Positions 33,313 to 46,982 of a stretch of DNA of 64,000 nucleotides are shown in pieces. The DNA is taken from contig JAMAHW010000010.1 in NCBI GenBank assembly GCA_023627715.1, forward strand, positions 372,001 through 436,000, given 5' to 3'. Position 1 is the first letter of the stretch; the number at the start of each line of letters is the position of its first letter. A model generated the notes under the pieces. It was not told the origin of the DNA and searched no databases. It saw nothing but the letters and a program-made list of their open reading frames with translations. The translations under genes and the position numbers were made by a program. The DNA is from Periconia sp. R9002. Its lineage: Eukaryota; Ascomycota; Dothideomycetes; Pleosporales; Periconiaceae.

Positions 33313-36300
33313 ATGGGCAAACCCGGTGAGCATTCAGCGCGGGGCGAAACTTCCCACAAGTTCCAGAGCTAATGATTAGGGCACAGGCAAGACAGCGCCG
33401 CGACTGCTCCAAGATTTGCTCACATACGATCCCCGCCACGAGCAACGTGCCAACAGAAACCTCCTTACTTCATCCCCGCCCCAGTTCGATCCCGATTCGA
33501 GTGACCGCCGACCTGCTGTCTCATCTAAGAACTGTAGACATGTCCTCCTGGAGAAGATCGAGCAGACTCATATACCCCAGCCCGACCAGCCATTCGATCC
33601 CTCCGTCACATTTCAGGTCGCATCCTTTTGCAAACGGTGCCGTTTTCACTTTCATGTCGCAGTCTCGTACGAAATCGGCGCTGCCAAGGACCTTTTCTGC
33701 CAAAGCTCCAACAAGCAGTTCCCTCTGCATCACTTTGTCTTCGAACGCGAAGAAAGCCATGGTGGGCCGTCATTGGGGGTAGGAGGTACACATACCGGTC
33801 CTCGAACCCACATCTTCACCTGTTCTGCTCCACGATGTCCTATACGCCTCTTTATCCGCGTTATGCCACCTCGAATTACTGACTCCGATGTACAACTGTT
33901 GACCGATCAGGCGCTTCTTCGTCGACGATGGGAATATTCGAAGCAGTACGCGGGCGACCGTGCAGATACAACCATGGCCCGCCGTGTGGATGCGCCCGAT
34001 TTTTTGAATAGATACTTGCAAGACAGTTTGAATCCCGTACAGGGAAAATCCCGAATACCGCTACTGAATCGGAAATTCTTGAAGACCTTTGGGAGAGATT
34101 GTGACGGCCTCTTGAAGAAATTAGGTTTTGAACGAGGAGTCGAACTAGATCAAGATGACGTGGAAACAGAAGTTTGGTATCTCCCGAAGCCTCCTCCCGC
34201 TCAATATCCTACAGAGGTCAAACAGCCCATACCTTCGGAACGTAATGTCGTTGAAGATGCACGATATGAGCTCAATGAGATTATACTAAGCTTCTCTGAG
34301 GCCGAACGATCTGGTGCACGGACCAATCCTTGGGATGGCAAACCAGCAATCAACAATATTGAGAAGATTCTCGGGTGTCAGGACTACGATAGGGTTCCCG
34401 GCCGCACCACTCGAAATACGAATCACGAGGAAGATCATCCGTATTATGCTGGTCTTGGCACCGTGGGCGATTTCGCCGACCGCCTCTTGCTGTTCGCCTA
34501 CACGCGCCAGAAGACAACTGATAATGAGAATCACCCTTATTACTTTGAATGCCTCCAAGATCTCGCTATCGGGCGGAAAAGCCAGTTTCTCCAGGAAGAG
34601 GTAGCGAAGCTCGCATCGCAAGACTGCGTCAGCCGTAAGGATCTGGAATATGCTTATAGATATTTTGGCATCGACCCGGCTCACACGAGCTTCATCACTG
34701 ATGAACATATCATCGGCGTGTTCAGATCTCGCATGTCTGATATGGGTCCAAACATGGCCAATGAGCTTCGCAAGTATCTCCGCACCATCGGTCAAGCTCG
34801 CGATAGCGAGGCCATCAGGGGAGCGGCCAATGATACTATTGAAACCTATGAACAGGCTCTTTCTTGGCTGTCACTCGAACACCACCACGAGGATGATATG
34901 GTGCGCACTATGTATAGCGTCAAGAGTGAAGAAAATCCCAAAATCGCTAGAAAGGCAGTTGAGATCATCGCGCAGCATCGCAATAGCCAACGTTTACGGG
35001 AACTCCTGGAGACTGGCGAAATGGGCGGCTTACCAATGGACACTGCCGATGCTTATCAGCTCCTCGGTATCAACGATAGAACAGCACCCGTTGATATGCA
35101 AGTTCTCGCCAGTTCCATCGACATAATGATCGAAGCAACACCTGATATGGAAGGAAAATACAGAGAAGCCATGGCCATCATCGAGCGAGACCAGGAAACT
35201 ACCAAGCAACAGCAACAACCGAAATACCCACTAGACTCCTGGCCTGTAGGCTGCGCTAATATTGGAAATACGTGTTATCTCAATAGCGTCCTGCAATTCT
35301 TATTCACGATCAAGCCGCTACGTGAAATGGTGCTTGATTGTGAGAAGTACATGCAGGACTTGGACCCCGAAGCTCTGGAGAAGAAACGTGTTGGACGTAC
35401 AGCAGTGTCTCTTGCAAGAGCTGAAACAGGCCAACAGTGTACGGCAACAATTTTAAACTTTCACCCTCCAAACATCGATATCGTTACTAATTTGGCACAG
35501 TTGTTCGCGAACTGCAGAAATTGTTCCAACAGATGATCACATCACCTACCACGAGTATTCGACCCGATAGAACTCTAGCAGCTTTGGCATTAACTCGGAG
35601 TGATGGTCTAGCCGAAGCGAGGACGGATGATGTGCCCGAAACTGCTAATGATGGTTTCATTGGCCCTTTGCTTCCTCCCCAAGAAACCGTCGTGAACGGG
35701 TCAAGACCTCCCACGCCAGCAGATTCAGTCATGGGTAATAATGGCGATGCAAAAAGTGACACAGATTCAATGAAAGCAATGGACCTCACAGCTTCTGCAG
35801 ATGCACCCAATGGCACCACTGAAACCATCCCGGAGCCACCTTCTCGGCCCCCTCCCATCCCACCCAGGCCGCAAGCCTCAGCCGACACCAATTTCAGGAA
35901 AGTGGAAGAGGTAGCACGACAGCAAGATGCAGCAGAATCAATAAACAATGTTTTTGATCTGCTCTCCTGTGCTTTCCGAGGGGACGGTACTTTGCGTGAT
36001 GAGGAGCAAGATGACTGGATCAAGAAACTGTTCTTTGCGGACGTGACAACTGTTCGTAGCAAAGACGGGAAAGAGACACTGAAGACCGATCTTCAGGATA
36101 CAATCGCAGTAACTCCCAAGGATCGCGACCAAACACTGTGTGCTGCCCTTGATGATGAATTCGGATGGGGCGAGGCTGAACCTGGCATTTACAAGTACGA
36201 ATTCTTTGAGAGATCACCTCCAATCCAGATATTCAACGCCCGAAGACTGCAATTCGACCCTGTCGCCAAACGAACTGTGAAGAACGAGTCTCACCTCTCT

Positions 36301-37376
36301 CTGGACAAGACTTTGTACATGGATCGTTATATGAAATCCACCAAGTCTTTATCACAAGACCAACTCCAAGATCTCCGCAAACAGCAGTGGAAATTGCAAG
36401 ATGAATTGAGAAAATTGGACGAAAAGAGAAAGATTCTCAAAGAAACCGACTTTGAATCAGCTGGCAAGTCGATTGATTTGCCTAATGTGCTTGACGAGAC
36501 TGCCAATTTCGCCGAGACCTTGGTTGAAGAAAACGGAAGCTCCGAAGATACCGGAAAGAACCCGAAAAAGTTTTTACTTGACATCCGTGAGCGTGCCCAA
36601 GAGATTCGTACAACTATAGAAGAGATCGAGAGTCGGGTGGCCGGTCTGGAGAAGGATATTGATCAAGTATTTGCAAATTGCAAGGATCATCCTTATCGTT
36701 TGCATGCTATCTTCATGCATGCTGGCTCGGCCAGCGGTGGGCATTACTGGATTTACATTTATGACTCGCAAAAACAGATATGGCGAAAATACAACGATGA
36801 AACCGTCAGTGAAGAGTCAGAACAGGAGATACTTGGGAAGATCGACCGCATGAATCCTCCGACGAGCACTGGTATTGTTTACGTACGAGAGGATGTGGTG
36901 GGAGAGTTGACAGAGGCGGTTCATCGAAAAATCGAAAACGTGACGTTGATGAACGGTCATACAGACGTGGAGATGAAAGATGTCAACAGCAAGTGGGAAT
37001 CTCAAACATCTGTTATACGCATGGACGATGAATACCAGGACCTCCGTGTGATCAACGGGGTTGAGCAGGAGTAAGAGCTTCAAATATGCGGCTTTTTTGC
37101 ACAGCGCTTCTGCATTTGTCAAACAATAACGGAGAGCTGTGCTGATCATAATACAATGATAGGAACGGCCGCTCTTCTAGCCCTCCCATACAACTTGTCG
37201 AAGATGTGACTATGGGCGAAGAACCGGGAGTTGTCTCTGCGGCTGTTATGCGAAAAAGAACTCCAAGCAATGTGCTCGAAGCTACGTCTCCAGACAAGAA
37301 AAACAAGACATCATCACAGAGCGTTCAGGAGGTCATCACGAGTTTGGCTTTGAGTTCGCCCCCTGCAACGGGCTAG
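33313..37376 (+). CDS. UBP2: Ubiquitin-specific protease, UBP2 type (peptidase C19)
   Basis: Deubiquitinating cysteine protease; yeast Ubp2 counteracts Rsp5 and edits K63 chains. Four exons: a 13-base first coding exon 33313-33325, then 33387-35438, 35501-37070 and 37163-37376, giving 1282 aa. The start restores MGKPGKTAPRLLQDLL, and the spliced frame removes the stops near 35536 and 37074. Residues 1-590 are a large N-terminal region without catalytic motif, with a helical, UBA-like stretch (KDLEYAYRYFGID). The catalytic Cys box is WPVGCANIGNTCYLNS (Cys about 634); the His box is ASGGHYWIYIYD (His about 1103) followed by KYNDETV. The catalytic domain is interrupted by a coiled-coil insert (LRKQQWKLQDELRKLDEKRK), a UBP2 trait. 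Intact. Confidence 0.9.
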
Positions 37377-37869
37377 ATGGGGGCCCTACATGCGACTTTA
37401 GTGCTTGGTGCAAATCCAGCACTGGGTTTGATCTGTATTCCTTATCCCCCCTTTCTTTTGCCATGGGATTTGTTAATCCTAGGTTGTGCTTAGCTTCTAT
37501 ACTGGTATGATACATGCCACGAAGTCTCAATTCGGAGACTGGTCTGTACCGATATTATTTTGACTTTTCTACTTCAAGGCATGAGGCCAGGCGAGGGTAA
37601 AACGGGTTTCTGGTTTGGATTTGTTCAAAAATGGATCGGAATCGGGATCTCGATGGGACTCTGGGCCACAATACGCCTTTAGCCGGACTGGGTTTTCCTG
37701 TAGATATACCCCTGGGCTACAGACTTTTGTTCTTCGTAAAATTCAATACCCCTTCATACTGTTATACTCACTTTGCATCAATGGAATCTGGGCTCTCAGT
37801 TACATTCGGTATTATTGTAACAAGGTTTCCGCACATTCCCCCTTCCCCTGTCACCAGAACCTCCCTCTT
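37377..37869. other. Convergent 3' flanks, nothing seen
   Basis: 493 bases between the stop codons of the UBP2-type gene and the iminopeptidase-like gene. Two overlapping plus-strand frames of 80-90 codons show no family resemblance. No repeat recognised. Confidence 0.45.
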
Positions 37870-38936
37870 CTAGCTACTGAGAAATGATTCCATCACTTTC
37901 ATAAACTTTTCCCGCTGATCAACATGGGAGAAATGCGCGGCGTTGTCGAGTGTAACCCATTTGACCTGCTTAATATGGTCAAAGAAGGGCTGCATCGCAA
38001 CGTCTTGAGCTTCATCTTCCACACCATTGATCAAAAGAGTAGGTACCTTGATACTATCCAGCAATGGGACACTCGTCCAATTCCGAAGTGACCCAGAGAT
38101 ATACAGCTCGCTTGGGCCGTACCTGTCCAACAATTGATTAGCTGAACGCACATCGGCCGGGGAAACTTTGAAAAGACTACGCACATAGTCCCATACGTTG
38201 TGGGGTCCTTCGCAAACCAATCAAGTGCTGCTTGGACTTCCTTCGCTGGCCACGGTCTACTGAGACTAAGATGCCTCTTGTAGAACACCTCGATGGCGGC
38301 CTCGTACTCGGGCGTGTCAAACATCTGCGTCTCGTCCGCATGGTCCAAGACTTGCTGCACGTCCTGTGGAAGTTCTTTTCTCAAGGCGGAAATCCCCATC
38401 CGCCAAGCGTCCATGCTGGCCAGGCTGTTCGAGAGAACCAAACGCCGAAGATTCGCTGCGCTGGGCGTCGCTGCCCACTCCGCTGCGAGCATCCCACCCC
38501 AAGAATGTCCGTATACGTCCACTTGACGTTCCCGGAGACCCAGGTGAGAGAGGAGGTTATCCAATTCATCCTTGAACAGTTTGACCGACCAGAATTCCTC
38601 ATCGCCGGCTTTGTCGGTCAGATGCGTGGATCGCCCGTTCCCAATCTGGTCGTAAAAAACAACGGGTCGTGAAGGCGCGAGGTCAGTCAAGGGGAGCAGA
38701 TAGTCGTGACAAGCGCCAGGTCCTCCATGGAGGATAATCAACGGAGTGGTTGTCGTGTTCTTTAAATCGCCGACTACTTTGTACCAAGTCTCACACGGAT
38801 CTGATAGTCCCGCGACTTGGAATGGTACTGTGCCTTCAGACATGGTGGTGGTGGTGGTGTTCAGAGAGCAGGTATAGGCAACTTGAGGCATAAGCAAGAA
38901 AGACAGGAGCGGTATCAATGAGGCAAAGTTGTACAT
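37870..38936 (-). CDS. Proline iminopeptidase-like alpha/beta hydrolase (S33), possibly secreted
   Basis: Serine hydrolase of peptidase family S33, expected to remove N-terminal proline or hydrolyse amino-acid amides. Two exons on the minus strand (38936-38185 and 38122-37870; 62-base intron) give 334 aa; the join restores YGTMYGPSELYISG. Key sites: oxyanion HGGPGACHDY, FYDQIGNGRS, nucleophile elbow VYGHSWGG, Asp in LLINGVEDEAQD and His in AAHFSHVD. The core starts at an internal ATG (38843, MSEGTVPFQV), the usual start of cytosolic relatives. The upstream ATG at 38936 adds a hydrophobic leader (YNFASLIPLLSFLLMPQVAY) that looks like a signal peptide, followed by a Thr5 run encoded by a GGT repeat. 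Start choice is uncertain. Confidence 0.84.
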
Positions 38937-40270
38937 AACTTTTTGAAAATGAGTACTCAAATGCGCTCACGTGACACGGCGTTAGGCCACGGCGACGTAT
39001 AGTATGCCTTGAATTCGATCAAATGTGATGCATGATCGCATATGTGTGGCGGCTTCGTTATATATTGAAGGGGAGCATACCAGAGAGGAAACTACAGAGT
39101 ACATGTACTTCTTGATTCGTAGGAATTCCCGATGCATATGTGCAGAGGGGTGACACGCCGTGAGGTCACATATCGGGAGGACTAATAGGTTCTACGAATC
39201 AGAAGCTCTACAACCTACATAGTATGTCTAGTATAGTTATCTAATTTTTAAATAACGCCTGGTACACTAGCTACCCGATATGTGTCCTCCCGACGTGTCA
39301 CCCCTCTGTATACTAACGGCCAAATTGCCGCCCCCGCACTAGCAACCCGCCCCCCCGCAATAAGCGCCATGCCTACCCTCGTGTGGTTTATCTAGGGCAG
39401 GTGTAGATTGAAAAGTTGGGCAGGTACCAAATTTTGTGTTATACGTATTTCATACAGCATAAAAGAATTCACGGAACAATCGTGTTAGGCTCAGGTTTGT
39501 AGGATTCTAAACCCCTCTCTACCCATGAAGGAACCGAAGGCTTGGGTCGCAGTATTGGCTGCACGGCGTAGTTTGCGCCATTTTCTTAGACAACAATTGA
39601 TCTTGCTGAGATTGATGGATATGTAAATTGCTACCCTCCGCTACTTGCCTCTGATAAGTGCAGGTGGCACAGTCATAGCGCATACATTAAGACGTCGGGG
39701 TAGCCGAAGGATTCTCCTCACACTGTACTCATTTGAAATCTGATGATGTTCATGGGAAACGTTGGCGTGTCTTTCCAAATTGTGTCCTAGCAACAAACAT
39801 TGACTGAGAATGGGTCAATTGTTTCAAAAACCTATGTTATCAATGCTGACTTGACTTTGGGAATGCTAATTAGTAGTACGATCACATCCTGCCCAGGGCA
39901 TTGCTATTGCTTCCATTCTCTAGCATGCCTGCGGCCGCCCAAATTCGTTCTTAAGCTATCACTCTCAAGAATCGAGCATGTTTATGGGTAGTAACGCATT
40001 TCATTGGCCGAATATCGATTTCCGCCGAGACTTATGCGTGTTGCTTATGCGACTATGCCGATTCCAGAAGAATGGATTACCGTTTTGGGAAGGCTTCCGT
40101 AGACGTCCCACTACAGAAGGGTCTCACTTTAGAATGATTTTGAGATTCTTCAAAATATAAATTCATGTTCAGATGCTACGAATACATCAAAGACTCATCA
40201 CATCATTGCTACCTTTACTCGTCGTTCGCCTCAACACTAAGTGCTGATACATTTTTGTTCTTCCTTCATC
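38937..40270. other. Divergent intergenic region with a nested fold-back
   Basis: 1.3 kb between the iminopeptidase-like gene (-) and the second carboxylesterase (+). It holds the inverted-repeat element at 39111-39308. From 39340 onward no structure or gene was recognised apart from short chance frames. Confidence 0.5.
39111..39308. mobile_element. Nested fold-back (MITE-like) element
   Basis: CAGAGGGGTGACACG at 39143 and CGTGTCACCCCTCTG ending at 39308 are mirror images, and the arms continue for about 40 bases (ACATATCGGG versus CCCGATATGT). A second inverted pair is nested in it: TTGATTCGTAGGAA near 39114 and TTCTACGAATCAG near 39190, with TCCCGATGCATATGTG mirrored by CACATATCGGGA. No coding capacity. 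The arrangement suggests an element that inserted into, or rearranged, an older palindrome. Confidence 0.65.
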
Positions 40271-42209
<1,939 letters not shown>

Positions 42210-43174
42210 TGATGGTTTAGAAAGATGATTTGGTGGAGACTTGTGCGTAGAAAAAATATTAAAAAAAACCCTCTTGCATTTCAGGCTCGAAACATTTCGA
42301 AATACAAATAGCAACTCACAATTCACTAGGTGTACAGGCACGCGGGTGTGGAAATAGCCCGCACTCACAACACTTACCGCTCTATATACTACTCTTCAAG
42401 GGCCTCTTCCCCCTTAAATTATAGTTGTCTTTATAGTGAGTAAGATACTAGGAGAGTATTTCTATAAAATACTTTTACTATTCTTTCTTTAATTTTACTA
42501 CTTAGGAATATAAATTTTTTATGGATATACTACATTTCTTTTATAATATGTTGTGAGTGCGGGGAATTTTCACACCCGCGTGACAGGGTCAAATGAAGAA
42601 CTCTACACACTCAAGAAGTAGAACCCCTCCTAATAGTTCAACCAAAAAAAGTGAACTAGCCCTTCCGTTATCTTCGGAAGTAGGCACATTTGAGATTGTG
42701 TTCATGTAGTAACAATACGGAAAGTTCTTCCGCTAAATCTACCCAAGTTACTCCGCATTCCCACAAACATGGGACATGGACAGCGGGATTCTTCCGTCCC
42801 CAACCAGTTAGCAGGGCTTTCGAAATTTCGGGGCGAACATAGTGTGGGGGAGGAGAGAGCGGGATGCTTCCGCCTACATGCAGGCCTCGGCCCGATACTT
42901 TATGTGGGGTCTACATGCTCTCTACAACTACCGTTAGTTACGCCCTTCTCCGCGAATATAAGAAACTAAGGGACCATGGCCCCCATCTTAAGCCACCAAA
43001 GTGGACTCGTCGATGACTGGGGCACTTTTAGCTGAATCTGCTATTACCCTCATCATTCAAAACACTGCCGTCCCTCGAAACTCTTGACAATCTCCAACAA
43101 CACCACGACAAACAACCAAAAGGGGACTTAGGAGCGTATTTGTAAAGAAAATAAGCAACTGAAGAGCTTTAAAA
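42210..43174. other. Intergenic region with MITE copy 2 and SDR promoter
   Basis: 965 bases between two plus-strand genes. The MITE occupies 42339-42582. The remainder (42590-43174) should contain the SDR promoter; no TATA box or coding sequence stands out. Confidence 0.5.
42339..42582 (+). mobile_element. MITE copy 2 with 5-bp target duplication
   Basis: A 244-base AT-rich element. The 12 terminal bases CACGCGGGTGTG and CACACCCGCGTG are perfect inverted repeats; the arms continue through CCCGCACTCACAACA and TGTTGTGAGTGCGGG to about 36 bases with few mismatches. Both sides are flanked by ACAGG (42334-42338 and 42583-42587), a 5-bp target duplication. The interior has no ORF. A diverged copy in reverse orientation is at 6005-6238. 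The CAC ends and 5-bp duplication recall Transib-like elements, but the superfamily is not certain. Confidence 0.85.
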
Positions 43175-44196
43175 ATGTCACAACCCGTAGCCATCGTGAC
43201 AGGTGCAGGCTCAGGCATCGGTCTCGCAGTAGCCACGCACCTCATCTCCAAAAACTACCGCGTCGTCATCGCCGACCTAAATCCAACCACAGGCGAGGCA
43301 GCCGCGAGCTCACTCGGCCCTTCCGCGACCTTCATTCAAGCCGACGTCTCCTCCTACCCCTCCCAAGCGCGCCTCTTCAAGCAGGCGTATGAGTGGGGTG
43401 GCAACAGACTCGACTTTTGCCACGCAAATGCCGGCGTCGACGACCGCCAGATGCTGTATGATCCCCCGGAGAAGGAGGAGGTGGATGAGGAGGGCCTCGT
43501 GAAACCGCTGAACACCAAGACCATGCAGGTCAATTTGGAGGCGGTTATTCAGGGGTTGTGGTTGTTCAAGTATTATGTAAGGAGGAGTAAGGAGGCTGGC
43601 GGTGGGAAGGGAAAGTTCGTCGCGACGAGTTCGGCGGCTGGGCTGTAGTGAGTATATTCACATCCGGGTTCTTTTTTCCTCAGACTTTGTCTTGTTTACG
43701 GAATCTGCCATTTCTGGGGTCTATTCCTCTTCCCTCTCTTCGTTATCCACTCTATGCGAGGCAGCGAGCCTGCTATGCTACTACCCAAGCTAACACTCCA
43801 ACTCACTACAGCGCAATGACGCAAAACCCCCAATACACAGCTTCAAAATACGGCGTCGTAGGCCTCGTGCGCGCCGCCGGACCCATCCTCGTCAAAGAAA
43901 ACATCACTGTAAACGCCATCTGCCCGGCTTTCATCCCTACCAACCTGCCTCCTCCAGAGATCCTCGCGCTGTGGCCCAAGGAGCACATCACGCCCATGTC
44001 GACGGCACTGAAAGCCATTGACGCATTCCTCGGCGACGATACCATGACGGGCGAAACGGTCGAGCTGAGTCAGGAGAACATTTACTTCAGAAAACATGTT
44101 GATTGGGCGAATGAGAGTCAGAGGTGGGTTGGGGAGGAAAGCAGTAGTATTTGGGATGCCGGATATTCGAAGGTTCCGGAGAAGAAGGGGTACTAA
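43175..44196 (+). CDS. Short-chain dehydrogenase/reductase (SDR, 15-PGDH-like)
   Basis: NAD(P)-dependent oxidoreductase. Two exons (43175-43647 and 43812-44196; 164-base intron) give 285 aa. The cofactor motif TGAGSGIG lies at residues 10-17, followed by an Asp in VVIADLN that suggests NAD over NADP. The active-site Ser is in ATSSAAGL and the catalytic YxxxK is YTASKYG, just after the intron. FCHANAGVDD corresponds to the NAG motif with Ala inserted. The C-terminal part (AICPAFIPTNLPPP) closes the substrate pocket. Best matched to fungal 15-hydroxyprostaglandin-dehydrogenase-like proteins of unknown substrate. No adjacent pathway genes. Confidence 0.88.
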
Positions 44197-45995
44197 AGTT
44201 TATGTTTGTTTGCTTCTTTGGGCTGAGGTACGTTGTAGTGATGGAGTTATGGATGCAGTGGATGTTTTGTTCCAGCCCTCTTCTGCCGCCAATCGAAGAT
44301 TGCTTCCTTTTCTACATAAGCTTTCGTACGGAGTAACATGAATATTATGCTAGGATGGACGAGGAAATGATCTCTCCTACCCGGACTTGTATGCAATGGT
44401 GTATGAAAATAAGTCCGTCAACATTTGAAACCTGAAGCTGATCGATCCTCTACTCACGTGATCCTATGTGCAGTTAGGTACCGCGCAGAAATGGCTGCAT
44501 GAGATGAGTTTTCTGTGGCTAAGCTCTCGATTTCATTAAAATAATGGAATACTTGTGGTATACTACTGTGAAGATCTATGCTAGAATCAATTACTTTTTC
44601 AATTTCTCTTGTCTGACAGAGTTGAATGGATGATCAGCATAATCTACAAACCCTAATTCAACCCATCACCCAGAGATTGAGAAGAAAGAAGAAACTAGAA
44701 GTGCTTGTCATCCAAAATCCGACAGGAGGAAGAAAAGCATGACAATTATCATCAAAGACCCATTTTTTCGAAGTTTCCGAGGACAACCCTGCAAGTCCCC
44801 ATGGCGGAGCTTCATGTGTCAAGTGCCCCCTTTCAAAAGCGTGTGTGGTGTTGGGTCCCCGCAACGTGAGATGCCCCACAAGCCAAGCAGCTCTAGACTT
44901 GTGTGACCTCTTGGAACATTTGTTGCGTTTCTTCATTAGAGATAGTAGAGACAAGTGCAAGTATTTCCAAGAAATCATGGATTTTGTCAGTGACGGACAA
45001 GAGAATTGGTGCGGGAATGTCTGCCTTCTTTCAAGAAATCTATAATTATCCGGCACCGATGATCAAGGAGGTATGCGACAAACTTCAGGGGAGTGCGTGC
45101 AGAGAGTTTGGCTGGCACTTTCTAAACGAATCAGATGGATAGAGCCAGCGCTTATCCGGCACGAAAAAAAGTTTGCCTTTTGTGCTGTAAGGCAGAAAGA
45201 TGGGTTTAAATGTTGGCTACGTTGCATTAGCTACCCACCTGTGCCTGCTGGACAGGAGTAACAGGTTGTGAAAATCACGGAGGTGTCCAACGCCCCACTG
45301 CAGCAGCAGGGACCACACGCAGCGCCAGAAAAAAAAACTCCCTCATGCCATTCTTCCAGAAAGAAGCAATTCATCTCGAGGCGAGAAGAAAACCACATGG
45401 TGTTGAAGATGGGGAAAGGGTGTCGTTGGCAAGGGCCCAGTCCTTGCAAACAAACGAGGGGAAGATAGGCGCTTGGCAGTGGGAAGCAAAGAGGGCACCC
45501 AAAACCGCCCAGCTGCCATGGAATTGCCATGAAGTTGCCACGATCTGCCATGCACCGCGCATGCATCGCAGGCTGTTTGAGAGGCCATGGGTCGATTCAA
45601 GGAACGAGGGTGGAGGCGTCGCATCGCCAAGCGCCTGATACCCTTACGAAACCGTTGCGTGCACGAACCAGAGCGGCTAGCTCCCCAAAGTCTCGTTTCG
45701 TCCCGACCGCTGGTGACCGATGACATCGAGCGTGACCTGGTTGGCGGCACAGACAAGAACTAGAATTGTCGGTTGGACATCTCTCTGCACTTTTTGTTCT
45801 TTTTCTTCCCCTTTAAATACCTTGATCGCGGTCACTCAGCCTTCCTCAGGCGCCTTTCCTGCTTCTCCTTTTCCATTGCGTTGCGTTGTATACCCGGCGG
45901 GTCGATTTTATTTTTCCGTTCGTTTAATATATATTCTGGGTCAGGACCTTCATTTTTTCCGCAGTGTGAATTACGATTGTTTTAGGATTGCTGCT
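44197..45995. other. Long gene-free region upstream of the F-box-like gene
   Basis: 1.8 kb with no recognisable gene. An open frame continues upstream of 45996 to 45720 but the added sequence (CTFCSFSSPLNTL and so on) has no protein character and looks like leader. Short frames around 44650-45060 and 45230-45760 on the minus strand are discounted. No repeats from the other families seen here. Confidence 0.45.
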
Positions 45996-46982
45996 ATGGA
46001 GGTCGCCGACAAGACACTATCCTTACTATCCGTGGAGAGCAGCGATGATTTGTATATCCGGCGGCAGAGTACGCTCCTCAGAGAATTGGAATTGTTGCTC
46101 GACTTGAATCCGCGAGAGCTGAGCTCCAATCTTCTCGCCCTGCCTCGGGAGCTGCGAAGTTCAATCTTGGATTACTTGCTCCCCGAGACAACCATGGACA
46201 ACCGACCGGAACTGCACACAAATCTGTGGGGAGCGGACATGATTCACGAACCGTGGCGACACGATGTCTTCGGCTACGGCCACCGGGTTCCAAAGGCACA
46301 CAGGCTGCATCCAAACCTTCTGTTGGTGAACAAGCAGCTACGCAACGAAATACTGCAATGCTACTTCCGACGGAGCAAACTCACGCTCCATGCTGAGCTC
46401 CGCAACTCGCGCGGAAACAACTGGCACTTCGATTACTCGCCGCATATTTTACAGCTGCCCATGCTGCCGTTCGTCACCCACGTGCGATTCTACGTCGAGT
46501 GGAACTACACCATATCGAACAAGAACGACCGGATCGACGACCAAATCCAAATGACCAAGGATCTGATCCAGGCCATGGACACGCTGCTCAAGCCCCTCCA
46601 AGCCGTAGAGACGATCGAATTATCAGTACTATTCTTCTGGAAATTGCGCTCGGGGAAATTCTACCCGCTCTCAATGCAGGATCTTTTCGATCTCGAGAAC
46701 GTCTTCAAAACGCACGCCGAGGCTCGATGGCTCCGCATTTTGCGAACCAACAAGTCGCATACGTCGAATAGCCTTTCGCCGAATCCATCGGCAGGCGTTG
46801 GCTACAAATTGTCGTCGGAAGACAGAGGGACCGATCAGAGCGGCGGCATGGAAATCTTCGTGTCGCAGGATCTGGAGGATGCTATGCGAGGGCGGAGGAA
46901 TAGCAATGTCGATTTCTATGGCAACTTTGGCATATCCGATCCCTTACCTCATCCGGGCTATGAGATTGGGAAGATGATATAA
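45996..46982 (+). CDS. F-box/2EXR-like protein of unknown function
   Basis: Intronless protein of 328 aa. The region LLALPRELRSSILDYLLPE (about residues 48-66) matches the LPxELRxxIxxYL pattern of the fungal F-box-like/2EXR proteins, which may be SCF ubiquitin-ligase adaptors. Downstream motifs HPNLLLVNKQLRNEILQCYF (the typical LLxVNRQIRxE block) and a beta-rich domain follow with VTHVRFYVEW. The C-terminal 70 residues are polar. The start at 45996 begins immediately before a charged helix; the longer frame adds implausible residues. The target is unknown. Confidence 0.72.
   Translation: MEVADKTLSLLSVESSDDLYIRRQSTLLRELELLLDLNPRELSSNLLALPRELRSSILDYLLPETTMDNRPELHTNLWGADMIHEPWRHDVFGYGHRVPKAHRLHPNLLLVNKQLRNEILQCYFRRSKLTLHAELRNSRGNNWHFDYSPHILQLPMLPFVTHVRFYVEWNYTISNKNDRIDDQIQMTKDLIQAMDTLLKPLQAVETIELSVLFFWKLRSGKFYPLSMQDLFDLENVFKTHAEARWLRILRTNKSHTSNSLSPNPSAGVGYKLSSEDRGTDQSGGMEIFVSQDLEDAMRGRRNSNVDFYGNFGISDPLPHPGYEIGKMI

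Noticed and set aside
22022..37376. Ubiquitin-system gene cluster (RING, UBP2, UCH)
   Set aside because: The genes are far apart, have separate promoters and are conserved housekeeping or unrelated genes; co-location appears incidental.
44658..45056. 132-codon minus-strand ORF
   Set aside because: Composition is random and no motif is seen; the region shows no splice-supported extension.
45720..45995. In-frame upstream extension of the F-box-like gene
   Set aside because: The 92 added residues have no protein-like pattern; the sequence looks like a pyrimidine-rich leader.
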